From Parahoeflea alexandrii (GTDB lineage Bacteria > Pseudomonadota > Alphaproteobacteria > Rhizobiales > Rhizobiaceae): DNA of 64,000 nt. A program made the position numbers and the translations under genes. Position 1 is the first letter of the stretch. Each line of letters starts with the position of its first letter. This document shows, one piece after another, positions 20,160 through 29,473 of the stretch. The notes beneath the pieces were generated by a model. It was not told the DNA's origin and did not search any database. It was given only the letters and a program-made list of their open reading frames with translations. Location of the stretch: positions 186,001 through 250,000 of the forward strand of contig NZ_JAAAML010000002.1 in the NCBI RefSeq assembly GCF_024105735.1. The letters run 5' to 3'.

Positions 20160-21179
20160 ATGTCCGTCTCCGATATTCTCCCGATCGTTCTCCGCATCGC
20201 GGTGATCTCCGTCGTCATCTATTTCCTGATCGCCTTCGGGCTGATCCTGTCCCAGGGTGCCTCAGACAAGATTGCCGGCGAAACCATCGATTTTTCCGGC
20301 CAGACGGCGGGCGCAAGGCCCGAACCCGCGCCCTTGAAGACCTATCAGGCGCGCGATGGCGCCACGCTCGGCTACCGCCACTACGGCAGCGGCAACGCCG
20401 ATGCGCCGCTCGTCATCTTCATCCACGGATCGGGCTGGCATGGCGGCGCCTATGACGGGCTTGCACGGTCCATCGCCGGGAAGGCCGGCGTCGAGGTTGC
20501 CCTGCCGGACCTGCGCGGCCATGGCCCCGACCCGCAAACCCGCGGCGACATTGCCCATGTCGGCCAGTTCGAGGAAGACATCGCCGATCTCGCGGCGCTG
20601 CTGCGCAAACCCGGCCAGCCACTGGTGCTTGGCGGCCATTCGAGCGGCGGCGGACTGGTCGTCCGCTTTGCCGGCGGAGACCACCGCTCCACGCTCGACG
20701 GCGCGGTGCTGCTGGCGCCGTTTCTCAAGTACAACGCCCCCACCACGCGCCCTAATTCCGGCGGCTGGGCCCGGCCGCTGACCCGCCGCATCATCGGTCT
20801 GTCGATGCTTAATGCCGTGGGAATCACCGCGCTCAACGGCCTGACCGCGATACAGTTCAACTTCCCCGCCGAGGTGCTGAACGGCCCCGAGGGCGGCACT
20901 GCCACCACGAGCTACAGCTACCGCCTCAACACCGCCTATGCACCGCGCAACGATTATCTCGCCGACATTGCCACGCTGCCGCCCTTCCTGCTGATTGCCG
21001 GCGCAGACGATGAATCCTTCGTTGCCTCGGGCTATGAGCCGCTGATGAAAACCGTCAACCCGGACGGCCGCTACCGGTTGCTTGACGGGCAATCCCATCT
21101 CGGCGTGATCGACGATGAGCGCACCGCGGAATTGATCGCCGGATTCCTTGGCGATTTGCCCGGCGCGCGCCGGCCGTAA
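20160..21179 (+). CDS. Alpha/beta hydrolase with N-terminal membrane anchor
   Basis: A 339-aa protein with a hydrophobic N-terminal segment (about residues 8-32), then an alpha/beta hydrolase domain. The oxyanion region is FIHGSGWHGG (87-96), and the nucleophile S161 is in GGHSSGG. The acid is probably the Asp in IAGADDESF and the histidine in GQSHLGVI near the C terminus. Likely faces the periplasm as a membrane-anchored esterase or lipase; substrate unknown. Followed on the same strand by the TraB/GumN gene after 133 bp. Confidence 0.88.
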   Translation: MSVSDILPIVLRIAVISVVIYFLIAFGLILSQGASDKIAGETIDFSGQTAGARPEPAPLKTYQARDGATLGYRHYGSGNADAPLVIFIHGSGWHGGAYDGLARSIAGKAGVEVALPDLRGHGPDPQTRGDIAHVGQFEEDIADLAALLRKPGQPLVLGGHSSGGGLVVRFAGGDHRSTLDGAVLLAPFLKYNAPTTRPNSGGWARPLTRRIIGLSMLNAVGITALNGLTAIQFNFPAEVLNGPEGGTATTSYSYRLNTAYAPRNDYLADIATLPPFLLIAGADDESFVASGYEPLMKTVNPDGRYRLLDGQSHLGVIDDERTAELIAGFLGDLPGARRP

Positions 21180-21312
21180 GCCGGGCCCCGGACCGGCAGA
21201 CGCGGGTGATTAACGTCCGGTTTACCACGGACGGAAGTTCACGGCGGGTTAACCGGATTGTCAGCCCGCGGACGGTAAGATGACGGGTCAGATCCAGAAG
21301 GAACGGCCTGCC

Positions 21313-22422
21313 ATGCATCACCAGCACGTCCTGTCCAGCATAAGGACCACCTGCGCGCGATTTCCAAACCTGGTCTTCGCCGTCGCGGTATCCTTGCCGT
21401 TCGCCCTGCTGATCCTGCTTGCGCTCGGCCTTGTCTGGGGCACCGGCCAGGCCCGCGCTGAAGACACTGCGTCCTGCGCCGGCACCAGCCTGGTCGAACA
21501 GCTCGCCCTGTCGGATCCGGAGAAGCTTGCCGCCGCCCGCGCCGAGGCCGCCGCCATTCCCAATGGCAGCGGGCTGTTGTGGAAGGTCGAGAAGCCCGGC
21601 CTCACCCCCTCCTTCCTGTTCGGAACCATGCATGTCACAGATCCGCGCGTGACCGAGATGCCCGAGGCTGCGCGCGCAGCCTTCGACCAGGCCGGAACCG
21701 TGGTGATCGAGACCATAGAGATCCTTGATCCGGCCAAGGCCCAGGCCGCATTGCTGACCAGGCCCGAACTCACCATGTTCACCGATGGAACCACCCTGAC
21801 CTCGCTTCTCAACGAGGAGGAGACCGAGATCATCAGTGCCGAACTGTCGCGCCGCGGCATTCCGATCGCGCTGGTCTCGCGGATGAAACCCTGGATGATC
21901 GCCGGCCTGGTTGCCCTGCCGGCCTGCGAGATGGCGCGCAAGGCCGAAGGCGTCGAGTTTCTCGACATCAAGATCGCCACCACCGCCCGGGACCGGGGCA
22001 AGCAGCTGCTCGGCCTCGAAAGCATCGGCGAGCAGATGCAGGCCATGGCCGACCTGCCGATCGAGTTCCACATCCGCGGCCTGGTCGAGACCATCAAGCT
22101 GGCTGATCTGATGCCCGACATCATGGCGACCATGACCGGTCTCTACCTGGAGGGCGAGATCGCGCAGATCATGCCGGTGGTTCTGGCTGCCGGACCTGAG
22201 GAACTCGAAGATGACGCCAGCGGCTACGCCGCCTTCGAGGAGCGCATCGTTCGCATGCGCAACCACGTCATGGCCGAGCGCGCCGCCCCGATCCTCGACG
22301 CCGGCAACGCCTTCATCGCTGTCGGCGCGTTGCACCTGCCAGGCAAGGAAGGCCTGGTGGCGCTCTTGCAGGACGCGGGCTTCACGGTGACGGCGATTCC
22401 GGCGAACCCCGGAAGTCTGTAA
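21313..22422 (+). CDS. TraB/GumN family protein
   Basis: A 369-aa protein of the TraB/GumN (ChaN-like, erythromycin esterase-like fold) family. A signal anchor covers about residues 20-45. The domain opens with GLLWKVEKPGLTPSFLFGTMHVTDPRV, containing the GTxH motif, and ends with NAFIAVGALHLPGKEGLVALLQDAGF, containing the family's second conserved GALHLPG motif. Members are thought to be membrane-linked metal-dependent proteases or hydrolases; the role is not established in rhizobia. ATG with AAGGAA upstream chosen. Confidence 0.88.
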   Translation: MHHQHVLSSIRTTCARFPNLVFAVAVSLPFALLILLALGLVWGTGQARAEDTASCAGTSLVEQLALSDPEKLAAARAEAAAIPNGSGLLWKVEKPGLTPSFLFGTMHVTDPRVTEMPEAARAAFDQAGTVVIETIEILDPAKAQAALLTRPELTMFTDGTTLTSLLNEEETEIISAELSRRGIPIALVSRMKPWMIAGLVALPACEMARKAEGVEFLDIKIATTARDRGKQLLGLESIGEQMQAMADLPIEFHIRGLVETIKLADLMPDIMATMTGLYLEGEIAQIMPVVLAAGPEELEDDASGYAAFEERIVRMRNHVMAERAAPILDAGNAFIAVGALHLPGKEGLVALLQDAGFTVTAIPANPGSL

Positions 22423-22452
22423 AGTGGAGCGGCTCCGGCAGCCGTTTCAGCT

Positions 22453-23151
22453 TCACCCCTTGCGGCAAAGGGCAAACAGGTCGCCCCGCGACGAGATCCC
22501 GAGCTTGCCATAGGCACGGCGCCGGTAGGTCACAATCGTGGCCGGGGACAGGCCCAGTTCGCCGGCGATCATCTCCGCCTTCTTGCCACCGAGAACACCC
22601 AGGCAGATCTGCCGTTCACGCTCGCTCAGAGCCGCAAGGCAGGCGGGATAGCCGGCCGGCGGGTGGCTCTCGTGATGATTGAGCACGAGCCGGGCAATCA
22701 GCGAGAGCAATGCCTCGTCCGGTTTCGGGGCGCCCGCTTCGCCATCATAGAAATTGACCATCATCCGCCGTGACGAACCCGCCGCCAGCACGGTGGTCTT
22801 GCCTGACAGGCCGGGCTCACTGAAAAAGATATCGAAATAGTCGGGCGGCATCTTCGCAACGATGTCGTCCATGCGCCGCACATGCGTCTGGCCTGCCGGC
22901 AGCCGCATCAGTTCAGGCAACAGCGGATCCATGCGGAACCAGCCATCCATGTAGCGTCCGGCCAAAACCTCGCCCGTTCTCACCCGTTCATAGTTGCGCG
23001 ACAAGAGACAGGTCACAGCGTCACCGGTCATCTCGAACACCATCAGCTGGCGCACACCCGTCCATCCGGCGAGATCGACAATGCACGCGGCAAAACCATC
23101 GCTGCCACTGGCCGCAGCGCAGTCCTCGATCAGGCGATAAACGCTCGTCAC
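22453..23151 (-). CDS. LuxR family transcriptional regulator
   Basis: A 232-aa regulator with a C-terminal LuxR helix-turn-helix (about residues 168-230, LSERERQICLGVLGGKKAEMIAGELGLSPATIVTYRRRAYGKL). The N-terminal 160 residues look like a GAF/PAS-like sensor domain rather than a response-regulator receiver, since no phospho-acceptor Asp pattern is visible. It lacks the clear WxxxY acyl-homoserine-lactone signature, so quorum sensing is not supported. It is divergent (101 bp) from the FAD monooxygenase gene, which is its likely target. Confidence 0.88.
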   Translation of the reverse strand: MTSVYRLIEDCAAASGSDGFAACIVDLAGWTGVRQLMVFEMTGDAVTCLLSRNYERVRTGEVLAGRYMDGWFRMDPLLPELMRLPAGQTHVRRMDDIVAKMPPDYFDIFFSEPGLSGKTTVLAAGSSRRMMVNFYDGEAGAPKPDEALLSLIARLVLNHHESHPPAGYPACLAALSERERQICLGVLGGKKAEMIAGELGLSPATIVTYRRRAYGKLGISSRGDLFALCRKG

Positions 23152-23252
23152 TCATCACCTCCCTTTGTCCGCGCTGTCCTCTCCCAAGGGGGACATACAA
23201 GACGGCCTCCGCAGAGTAAATTGACCGCTGGAGACTACAACGGAGGAAACCC

Positions 23253-24869
23253 ATGAGGCCTGCCGGTCGAGACGAAACGGATTCGCTCTACTTCACCTAT
23301 CCGCATTTCAACGAGCCCCGCGGCGAGGCGAGGGCGCATCTGAGCGATGCCGTTCCGGTGGTTATCGTCGGCGCCGGGCCGGTTGGTATGGTGGCTGCAC
23401 TCAGCCTGGCTCGCGAGGGCGTGCGCTCGGTGCTTGTTGAAGCCAGGTCAAGCTTCAACGACGGCAGCCGAGCCATCTGCATCGCCCGCCAGAGCTTCCA
23501 CATCCTTCAAAGCCTCGGCGCACTCGAACCGTTCCTCGCCAAGGCGCTTGGCTGGACCACGGGACGCAGTTTCTATCGCGGCAAGCAGATCCTCGAATTC
23601 ACCATGCCGGACGGACCATCGGAAAAATTCAGGCCGATGTACAATCTCCAGCAGCAATACATCGAAGCGTACCTCTATCAGGCCATTGCCGCCAATCCGC
23701 TGATCGAGACCAGGTGGCAAAGCGAGGTGGTCGGCATGCACTCCGGTCCGGTCGGCGTGGACCTGACCATACGCGACCCTGAGGCGACCTACGCCCTGAA
23801 GGCTGACTGGCTGCTCGCGGCCGACGGCGCCCGCAGCCCGGTCCGCCGCATGCTCGGCCTGAAACTGCGCGGCGAAAACTATGAGGGCCGCTACGTCATC
23901 GCCGACATCCGGATGCAGCACGACTATCCGACCATCCGCCGTGCCCTGTTCGACCCCGCGTGCCGGCCCGGCGGAACCGTGCTGATCCACAAGCAGCCCG
24001 ACGATATCTGGCGCATCGACTACCAGCTGGCCAGCGGCGAAAGCGAGACCGAAGCGCTCAGGGAAGATACGGTCCGCAAGAGTGTGGCGCTGGTGCTCGA
24101 GGACATCGGCTACAGCGGCAGCTGGGATCTCGAATGGTGGAGCATCTACTCAGCCAACACGCTGGCGCTCGACGAGTACCGCCACGGGCGCGTGGTCTTC
24201 ATCGGCGACAGCGCCCACATCGTCCCGATCTTCGGCGTCCGGGGTCTCAACAACGGCATCGCCGACGCCCACAACATCGGCTGGAAACTCGGCCGCGTGC
24301 TCAATGGCCGCGCAGGCGAGGACCTGCTCGACAGCTACACGCCCGAGCGGCGCGGCGCCACGCTCGACGTGTTCGCCAACGCCACAAAGAGCGCCCGGTT
24401 CATGACGCCGCCGAGCCATGGCTGGCGGATCATGCGCGACGCGGCCCTTGGTCTGGCGCTCGAACATCCGTTTGCGGGCGAGCTCGCCAATCCCCGGCAG
24501 ATGACGCCCTTCACCTATGCCCGCAGTCCGGCCGTGCTGCCCGACGATCCGGGCTTCGCGGGCGGAGCCGCCCCGGGTGCGGCCATGCCCGATGCGGCGC
24601 TTACAGACGGATTCCTGTGCGACCGGATCGGCAGCGGCTACACGCTCGTCTGTTTTGACGAGGAACTCTCGGACGAGGTCTCCCGGCTGCCCGACGCGCC
24701 GGAAGTGGTTTGCCTTGATTTTCCCAGCGACGCATCGCGGATGCTGGGCGCCAATGCCAGTTCCGCCTATCTGGTCCGCCCGGACCTGCACATTGCCGCC
24801 CGCTGGCGCGAGGCATCGGCCGGCAGGATCGCGGACGCCATCAAGACGCTGAGTTTCAGGAAGGACTGA
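23253..24869 (+). CDS. FAD-dependent aromatic-ring monooxygenase
   Basis: A 538-aa class A flavoprotein hydroxylase. The Rossmann GxGxxG motif is VIVGAGPVGMVAALSLA at about residues 35-51; the DG motif (LLAADGARSPVRRML) and the GD motif VVFIGDSAHIVPIFGVRGLNNGIADAHNIGWKL are intact. The C-terminal thioredoxin-like extension is typical of the 3-(3-hydroxyphenyl)propionate hydroxylase (MhpA/PheA) type. Probably NAD(P)H-dependent hydroxylation of a phenolic compound. GAGGAAACCC precedes the ATG. Transcribed with the DUF2783 gene and divergent from a LuxR regulator. Confidence 0.9.
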   Translation: MRPAGRDETDSLYFTYPHFNEPRGEARAHLSDAVPVVIVGAGPVGMVAALSLAREGVRSVLVEARSSFNDGSRAICIARQSFHILQSLGALEPFLAKALGWTTGRSFYRGKQILEFTMPDGPSEKFRPMYNLQQQYIEAYLYQAIAANPLIETRWQSEVVGMHSGPVGVDLTIRDPEATYALKADWLLAADGARSPVRRMLGLKLRGENYEGRYVIADIRMQHDYPTIRRALFDPACRPGGTVLIHKQPDDIWRIDYQLASGESETEALREDTVRKSVALVLEDIGYSGSWDLEWWSIYSANTLALDEYRHGRVVFIGDSAHIVPIFGVRGLNNGIADAHNIGWKLGRVLNGRAGEDLLDSYTPERRGATLDVFANATKSARFMTPPSHGWRIMRDAALGLALEHPFAGELANPRQMTPFTYARSPAVLPDDPGFAGGAAPGAAMPDAALTDGFLCDRIGSGYTLVCFDEELSDEVSRLPDAPEVVCLDFPSDASRMLGANASSAYLVRPDLHIAARWREASAGRIADAIKTLSFRKD

Positions 24870-24873
24870 CGCC

Positions 24874-25083
24874 ATGCTGCAGCAGGATATCGAAGCCGTC
24901 TACGAGGAACTGGCGACCGGAATTGATGTTGCCGGAAGCGCGGATGCGGAAATCTTCCTTGCCCAGGTCTGTCTCCTGCTGGCGCGGGAACTGGGCGACC
25001 GGGATCGGGTGCTCGAACTCATCCGCCAGGCCATGCGCCTTCACGGGGAAGACCCGACCGCCGGCCCGGCACCGGTCCGGTAA
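24874..25083 (+). CDS. DUF2783 small protein
   Basis: A 69-aa, mostly helical, acidic protein (MLQQDIEAVYEELATGI... FLAQVCLLLARELGDRDRVLELIRQA). DUF2783 proteins are regularly encoded directly after FAD aromatic hydroxylases, as here (4 bp gap), but their function is unknown; an accessory or stabilising subunit is an inference from that pairing. Confidence 0.75.
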   Translation: MLQQDIEAVYEELATGIDVAGSADAEIFLAQVCLLLARELGDRDRVLELIRQAMRLHGEDPTAGPAPVR

Positions 25084-25242
25084 CGGCAGCAGGACCCGCG
25101 CAGGGTCTCCGCATGGCGTGAGGCCGCCGGCTACACGCACGGTGCCGCACAGTTACAAACCGTGACCGGCAGCACGGTCTGTCGCCGGAACCTATCTCCC
25201 GATCCGGACGTTTCTACCACGTGACACGAAAGGAGATGTCCA

Positions 25243-25596
25243 ATGGTCGATTACACCCCGCATAACCGCCCCAGCGAGCAAGGTCGTCGTCCCTACGAGC
25301 ATGTTCGCGACCCCGCCGTCGTGAAGACAGGCAACACTGGCGTGATGGCCGCAGTCGTGCTGTTCGTTCTTCTCGCAGTCGCCGCCTTTGTCTTCTGGAC
25401 AGCCGACGACTACGAGGCAGTGAACACAACCGTTCCGGCTGCCGAATCCGGCGCTCAGATCAACGAACAGGCCACACCGGCTGAAAATCCGGCCCGCCCC
25501 GTTCCCGCACCCGATGCACCCATGATCGCACCGGATGCCGCGGCTCCGGCAGCCCCCGACACCACGGCTTCCCCGGCGCCCGCCACCAACGGCTAA
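25243..25596 (+). CDS. Small single-pass membrane protein, hypothetical
   Basis: A 117-aa protein with one transmembrane helix (about residues 33-52, VMAAVVLFVLLAVAAFVFWTA) and a Pro/Ala-rich C-terminal tail of about 60 residues, which should face the periplasm. No domain recognised. The start has a strong AAAGGAG Shine-Dalgarno site 7 bp upstream. A perfect terminator follows at 25653-25681, so it is probably monocistronic. Confidence 0.75.
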   Translation: MVDYTPHNRPSEQGRRPYEHVRDPAVVKTGNTGVMAAVVLFVLLAVAAFVFWTADDYEAVNTTVPAAESGAQINEQATPAENPARPVPAPDAPMIAPDAAAPAAPDTTASPAPATNG

Positions 25597-25652
25597 GCCG
25601 CAGGCGTTCCATTGCGCCAGTTGCCTCCTCCCCCACCGTAATGGAAACGCAG

Positions 25653-25682
25653 AAACCGCCCGGTCCCCCACCGGGCGGTTTC
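25653..25682. terminator. Bidirectional rho-independent terminator
   Basis: AAACCGCCCGGT (25653-25664) pairs perfectly with ACCGGGCGGTTT (25670-25681) around CCCCC. It separates the + strand hypothetical from the convergent DUF2867 gene and can serve both. Confidence 0.8.
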
Positions 25683-25729
25683 ACCATGGTCGTGTGGTGG
25701 ATAAGCCCGGGCCTCGCTGGCCGATCGCT

Positions 25730-26203
25730 TCAGTCCGAAACCCGCGACAGCGTAGTCTTCACGATCAGCTTGTGAAAAGGCATGATCGCCGCAAGGTAGA
25801 CGCGGCCGAGCATGTTGTGGCGCTTGACCAGCGTCATCATCCGCACCGCGGTCTGCCTGTCCGGCAGGGATTGCGTTTCCACTACGATGCGGAAATCGAG
25901 GTGCCGGTCGTCAAACCCCAGAATGCATTGCTCTGGCGTGTTGCGGATGATCGGGAAGATCCCGACCCGCGTGCCTCCCTGCGAGGCTTTGTCCGGGTCA
26001 CCCTTCAGTCCGAACGGCTTGACCATGAGATTGCGCAACGCCATCAGCCCGCCAACCCATCGCGGCATCCTTTCGAACGCGCGACGCGCAGCCGCCTCAG
26101 CCAGAAGCGCCGGATCATCGCTCAGGGTCTCGAAACAGTCACCCCAGTCCGCACCCGGAAACGCCGGCTGCGGCAGGGAAACGGGAATCTCACGGGACTT
26201 CAT
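25730..26203 (-). CDS. DUF2867 domain protein
   Basis: A 157-aa protein matching the DUF2867 pattern, including GFDDRHLDFRIVVE and the C-terminal NMLGRVYLAAIMPFHKLIVKT. The family is also found fused to NAD-dependent epimerases; function unknown. The start at MKSREIPVSLP gives the usual length; the frame extends 35 codons further into the region next to lpdA. It is the last gene in the mdh-suc-lpd direction, 31 bp after lpdA, and may be co-transcribed with it. Confidence 0.78.
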   Translation of the reverse strand: MKSREIPVSLPQPAFPGADWGDCFETLSDDPALLAEAAARRAFERMPRWVGGLMALRNLMVKPFGLKGDPDKASQGGTRVGIFPIIRNTPEQCILGFDDRHLDFRIVVETQSLPDRQTAVRMMTLVKRHNMLGRVYLAAIMPFHKLIVKTTLSRVSD

Positions 26204-26234
26204 CAAACCGGCCGCCGGGTTTCCGGTCGAGGCT

Positions 26235-27641
26235 CTAGATATGGATCGGTTTGAAGAAGGTCGCGAGCGCTGCTTCCTTGACCGCTTCCGACATTGTCGG
26301 GTGCGCATGGCAGGTGCGGCCGAGGTCCTCGGACGATCCGCCGAATTCCATCAGAACGGCGGCTTCATGGATCATGTCGCCGGCGCCGAAGCCGATGATG
26401 TGGACGCCCAGCACCCGGTCGGTTTCCGCATCCGCCAGCACCTTGACGAAACCGTCCGGCGTTTCCATCGCCCGCGCCCGGCCATTGGCCGAGAACGGGA
26501 ACTTGCCGGACTTGTACTTGACGCCTTCGGTCTTGAGCTCTTCCTCGGTCTTGCCGACGGAGGCCACTTCCGGCTGCGTGTAGACCACGCCCGGGATCAC
26601 GTCGTAATTCACGTGACCGGCCTGGCCGGCCATGATCTCGGCCAGCGCCACGCCTTCGTCCTCGGCCTTGTGCGCCAGCATCGGGCCGACGATGACGTCG
26701 CCGATGGCGTAAACGCCGGGCACATTGGTCTGGTAGTGATGATCGGTGCGCACCCGGCCGCGCTCGTCCAGCACCACGCCTGCATCCTCGAGACCAAGGC
26801 CCTCGGTGAACGGCTTGCGGCCGGTGGCGATCAGCACGATGTCGGCATCGATGATCTCGGTGTCACCGCCCTTGACGGGCTCGAGGGAAACTTTTGCGCC
26901 CTTCTCGGCTTTCTCCACTCCTGTCACCTTGGCGCCGAGCTTGAACTCCATGCCCTGCTTGGCAAGGATGCGCTGGAACTGCTTCGAAACTTCGCCGTCC
27001 ATGCCGCCGAGGATCTTGTCGAGATACTCGACCACGGTCACCTTGGCGCCGAGCCGGCCCCAGACCGAGCCCATTTCCAGCCCGATGACACCGCCGCCGA
27101 CGACGACGATATGTTCCGGCACCTTGTCGAGCGCGATCGCGCCCGTCGAGGACACGATCACCTTCTCGTCGATATCGACCTTCACTCCGGGAATGCCAGC
27201 GACATCGGAACCGGTCGCGATCACGATATTCTTGGCTTCGAGTTCCTGGGGCTTGCCGTCGTCGCCGGTCACCGACACCTTGCCTTCACCCAGCACCTTG
27301 CCGTGGCCGATGAAGCTGTCGATCTTGTTCTTCTTGAACAGGAAGGCGACGCCCTCGACATTCGATTTAACCGTGGCGTCCTTGTGCGCCATCATCTTCT
27401 CGAGATTGAGCTTCGGCTTGCCGATCTCGACCCCGAGGCTCTCCATGCCGTGATTGGCGTGGGCATAGACCTCAGACGCATGCAGAAGCGCCTTTGACGG
27501 AATGCAGCCGATGTTCAGGCAGGTGCCGCCGAAGGTCGCACGCTTCTCGATCACGGCGACCTTGAGGCCAAGCTGCGCCGCCTTGATGGCGCAGACATAG
27601 CCGCCAGGTCCGGAACCGATGATGATGACGTCGTAGCTCAT
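26235..27641 (-). CDS. lpdA: Dihydrolipoyl dehydrogenase (E3)
   Basis: A 468-aa flavoprotein disulfide reductase, E3 of the 2-oxoglutarate dehydrogenase complex (and possibly of other 2-oxoacid complexes). FAD-binding [10 protein letters not shown] near residues 9-18, the redox disulfide C41/C46 in [16 protein letters not shown]-binding [16 protein letters not shown], and the C-terminal [15 protein letters not shown] with the catalytic His-Glu pair are all intact. It follows the sucAB genes on the same strand, separated from odhB only by a small secreted-protein gene. Confidence 0.97.
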   Translation of the reverse strand: MSYDVIIIGSGPGGYVCAIKAAQLGLKVAVIEKRATFGGTCLNIGCIPSKALLHASEVYAHANHGMESLGVEIGKPKLNLEKMMAHKDATVKSNVEGVAFLFKKNKIDSFIGHGKVLGEGKVSVTGDDGKPQELEAKNIVIATGSDVAGIPGVKVDIDEKVIVSSTGAIALDKVPEHIVVVGGGVIGLEMGSVWGRLGAKVTVVEYLDKILGGMDGEVSKQFQRILAKQGMEFKLGAKVTGVEKAEKGAKVSLEPVKGGDTEIIDADIVLIATGRKPFTEGLGLEDAGVVLDERGRVRTDHHYQTNVPGVYAIGDVIVGPMLAHKAEDEGVALAEIMAGQAGHVNYDVIPGVVYTQPEVASVGKTEEELKTEGVKYKSGKFPFSANGRARAMETPDGFVKVLADAETDRVLGVHIIGFGAGDMIHEAAVLMEFGGSSEDLGRTCHAHPTMSEAVKEAALATFFKPIHI

Positions 27642-27663
27642 GGTCTTGTCCTTATGATCGAAT

Positions 27664-28182
27664 TCATTCCTGGCAGGCCTTCAGCCGAAACACATCGCCG
27701 GGAAGCGTTGTTATCCGTTCGGCCTGCCACGCTTGTGACTGCATCACCGCCGCACCGAAATCAGGCAGCAGCAACCGGTCGCCCGCCGTCCGCATGGCCT
27801 CTCGCGCCGGCAGCCAGTCCACCGCGCCCTCGACACCGATGATGTAGACCGGTCCTTCCCAGACCGTGCAGGCGGCAATCTCGGCACCGGTTGCATCGCC
27901 TTGCGGGCAGTCATGCATGATCACGCCCCAGGGCCGGTCCGGCTCGCCCGCCATCATCACCACGCCGTCCATCGTCACGCCGCCTTCGGCGAAACTCAAG
28001 CTGAACCGGTGCTGCATGCCGTCGACATCGGGCAGCGGTCCGGCAAAGGCGATCTCTGCGCCGGTCTGCGCTTCATCATAGACCGCCAGCGCCTGCGGAC
28101 AGGCCGCATCGGCCGGTGATCCGCCTGCGGCCATCATCATGGCCGCAAGCGTCAGTGCTGGAAGGCGGGCCGAAGCCATCAT
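27664..28182 (-). CDS. Secreted hypothetical protein
   Basis: A 172-aa protein with a signal peptide (hydrophobic core [21 protein letters not shown], likely cleaved after PADA). The mature part has three or four cysteines that could form disulfides. No domain recognised. It lies between odhB and lpdA in the TCA cluster with gaps of only 8 and 22 bp, so it is almost certainly co-transcribed, although a periplasmic protein has no obvious place in a 2-oxoglutarate dehydrogenase operon. Confidence 0.75.
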   Translation of the reverse strand: MMASARLPALTLAAMMMAAGGSPADAACPQALAVYDEAQTGAEIAFAGPLPDVDGMQHRFSLSFAEGGVTMDGVVMMAGEPDRPWGVIMHDCPQGDATGAEIAACTVWEGPVYIIGVEGAVDWLPAREAMRTAGDRLLLPDFGAAVMQSQAWQAERITTLPGDVFRLKACQE

Positions 28183-28190
28183 CCTGCTCC

Positions 28191-29414
28191 TTAAAGGTCG
28201 AGAACCAGGCGTTCCGGATCTTCCAGGCTGTCCTTGACCCGAACCAGGAAGGTCACGGCTTCCTTGCCGTCGACAATCCGGTGGTCATAGGAAAGTGCCA
28301 GGTACATCATCGGCCGGATCACCACCTGGCCGCCGACTGCCATCGGACGCTCCTGGATCTTGTGCATGCCGAGGATGCCCGACTGCGGCGAATTCAGGAT
28401 CGGCGAGGACATCAACGAACCATAGACACCGCCATTGGAGATGGTGAAGGTGCCGCCCTGCATGTCGGCCATCGACAATTCGCCATCGCGCGCAGCCCGG
28501 CCAAGACGGCCGATTTCCTTCTCGATGTCGGCAATGCCCATCTGGTCGGCATCACGCACCACCGGCACCACCAGGCCCTTGTCGGTGCCCACCGCCACGC
28601 CAACATGGCAGTAGTTCTTGTAGATGATTTCGGTGCCGTCGATCTCGGCATTGACCGCCGGGATTTCCTTGAGCGCATGGGTCACCGCCTTGGTGAAGAA
28701 GCCCATGAAGCCGAGCTTGACGCCGTGCTTCTTCTCGAACAGGTCCTTGTAGCGCGAGCGCAGGTCCATCACCGCGCTCATGTCCACCTCGTTGTAGGTG
28801 GTCAGCATGGCGGCTGTGTTCTGGGCTTCCTTCAGACGCCGGGCGATGGTCTGGCGCAGGCGGGTCATCTTCACCCGCTCCTCGCGCGGTGCATCGTCCT
28901 CCGAAGAGGCCGGACGCGCCGCTGCCGGTGCGGCAGCAGGAGCCGAGCCCTTGCCGATGGCGTCAAGCACGTCGCCCTTGAGCACCTGCCCGCGTTTTCC
29001 CGAACCCGAAACATCACCGGCATCGATCTTGTTCTCGGCCATCAGCTTCTGGGCCGACGGAGCCGCAGGCATGTCCGAACCGCCCTTGGCCGGAGCGGCA
29101 GGCGCTTCAGCCTTGGCGGCCGGTGCTTCGCTTTTCGCCTCGGTCTTGGCCTCGCTCTTGGCCGGCGCCGCACCCTCGCCCTCGGCGATCTGTGCGAGCA
29201 GCGCGTTGACTTCGACCGTCTCGCCGTCCTTGGCGAGAATTTCGCTCAGGGTTCCCGAGACCGGCGAGGGAACCTCGATCGAGACCTTGTCGGTTTCCAG
29301 TTCCACCAGCGGCTCGTCCACCTTCACGGTATCGCCCACCTTCTTGAGCCAGGTGCCGATGGTGGCTTCGCTGACGGATTCACCAAGGGTCGGGACGCGA
29401 ACTTCAGTAGCCAT
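28191..29414 (-). CDS. odhB: Dihydrolipoyllysine-residue succinyltransferase (E2o)
   Basis: A 407-aa E2 core of the 2-oxoglutarate dehydrogenase complex. The lipoyl domain covers residues 1-78 with the lipoylated K43 in ETDKVSIEV. An Ala/Lys/Glu-rich linker (85-115), a peripheral subunit-binding domain (about 115-150) and the acetyltransferase core with the catalytic [13 protein letters not shown] near the C terminus follow. Only one lipoyl domain, as is normal for E2o. It lies 59 bp after sucA. Confidence 0.97.
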   Translation of the reverse strand: MATEVRVPTLGESVSEATIGTWLKKVGDTVKVDEPLVELETDKVSIEVPSPVSGTLSEILAKDGETVEVNALLAQIAEGEGAAPAKSEAKTEAKSEAPAAKAEAPAAPAKGGSDMPAAPSAQKLMAENKIDAGDVSGSGKRGQVLKGDVLDAIGKGSAPAAAPAAARPASSEDDAPREERVKMTRLRQTIARRLKEAQNTAAMLTTYNEVDMSAVMDLRSRYKDLFEKKHGVKLGFMGFFTKAVTHALKEIPAVNAEIDGTEIIYKNYCHVGVAVGTDKGLVVPVVRDADQMGIADIEKEIGRLGRAARDGELSMADMQGGTFTISNGGVYGSLMSSPILNSPQSGILGMHKIQERPMAVGGQVVIRPMMYLALSYDHRIVDGKEAVTFLVRVKDSLEDPERLVLDL

Positions 29415-29473
29415 GATATTTGTTTCCGTTCTTTTTCAGTCAGTCAGACAGTTGTTTGGCAACGCGTACGGCA

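Noticed and set aside
22453-23151. LuxR gene as quorum-sensing receptor
   Set aside because: The N-terminal domain lacks the expected acyl-homoserine-lactone-binding pattern and there is no luxI-type gene nearby.
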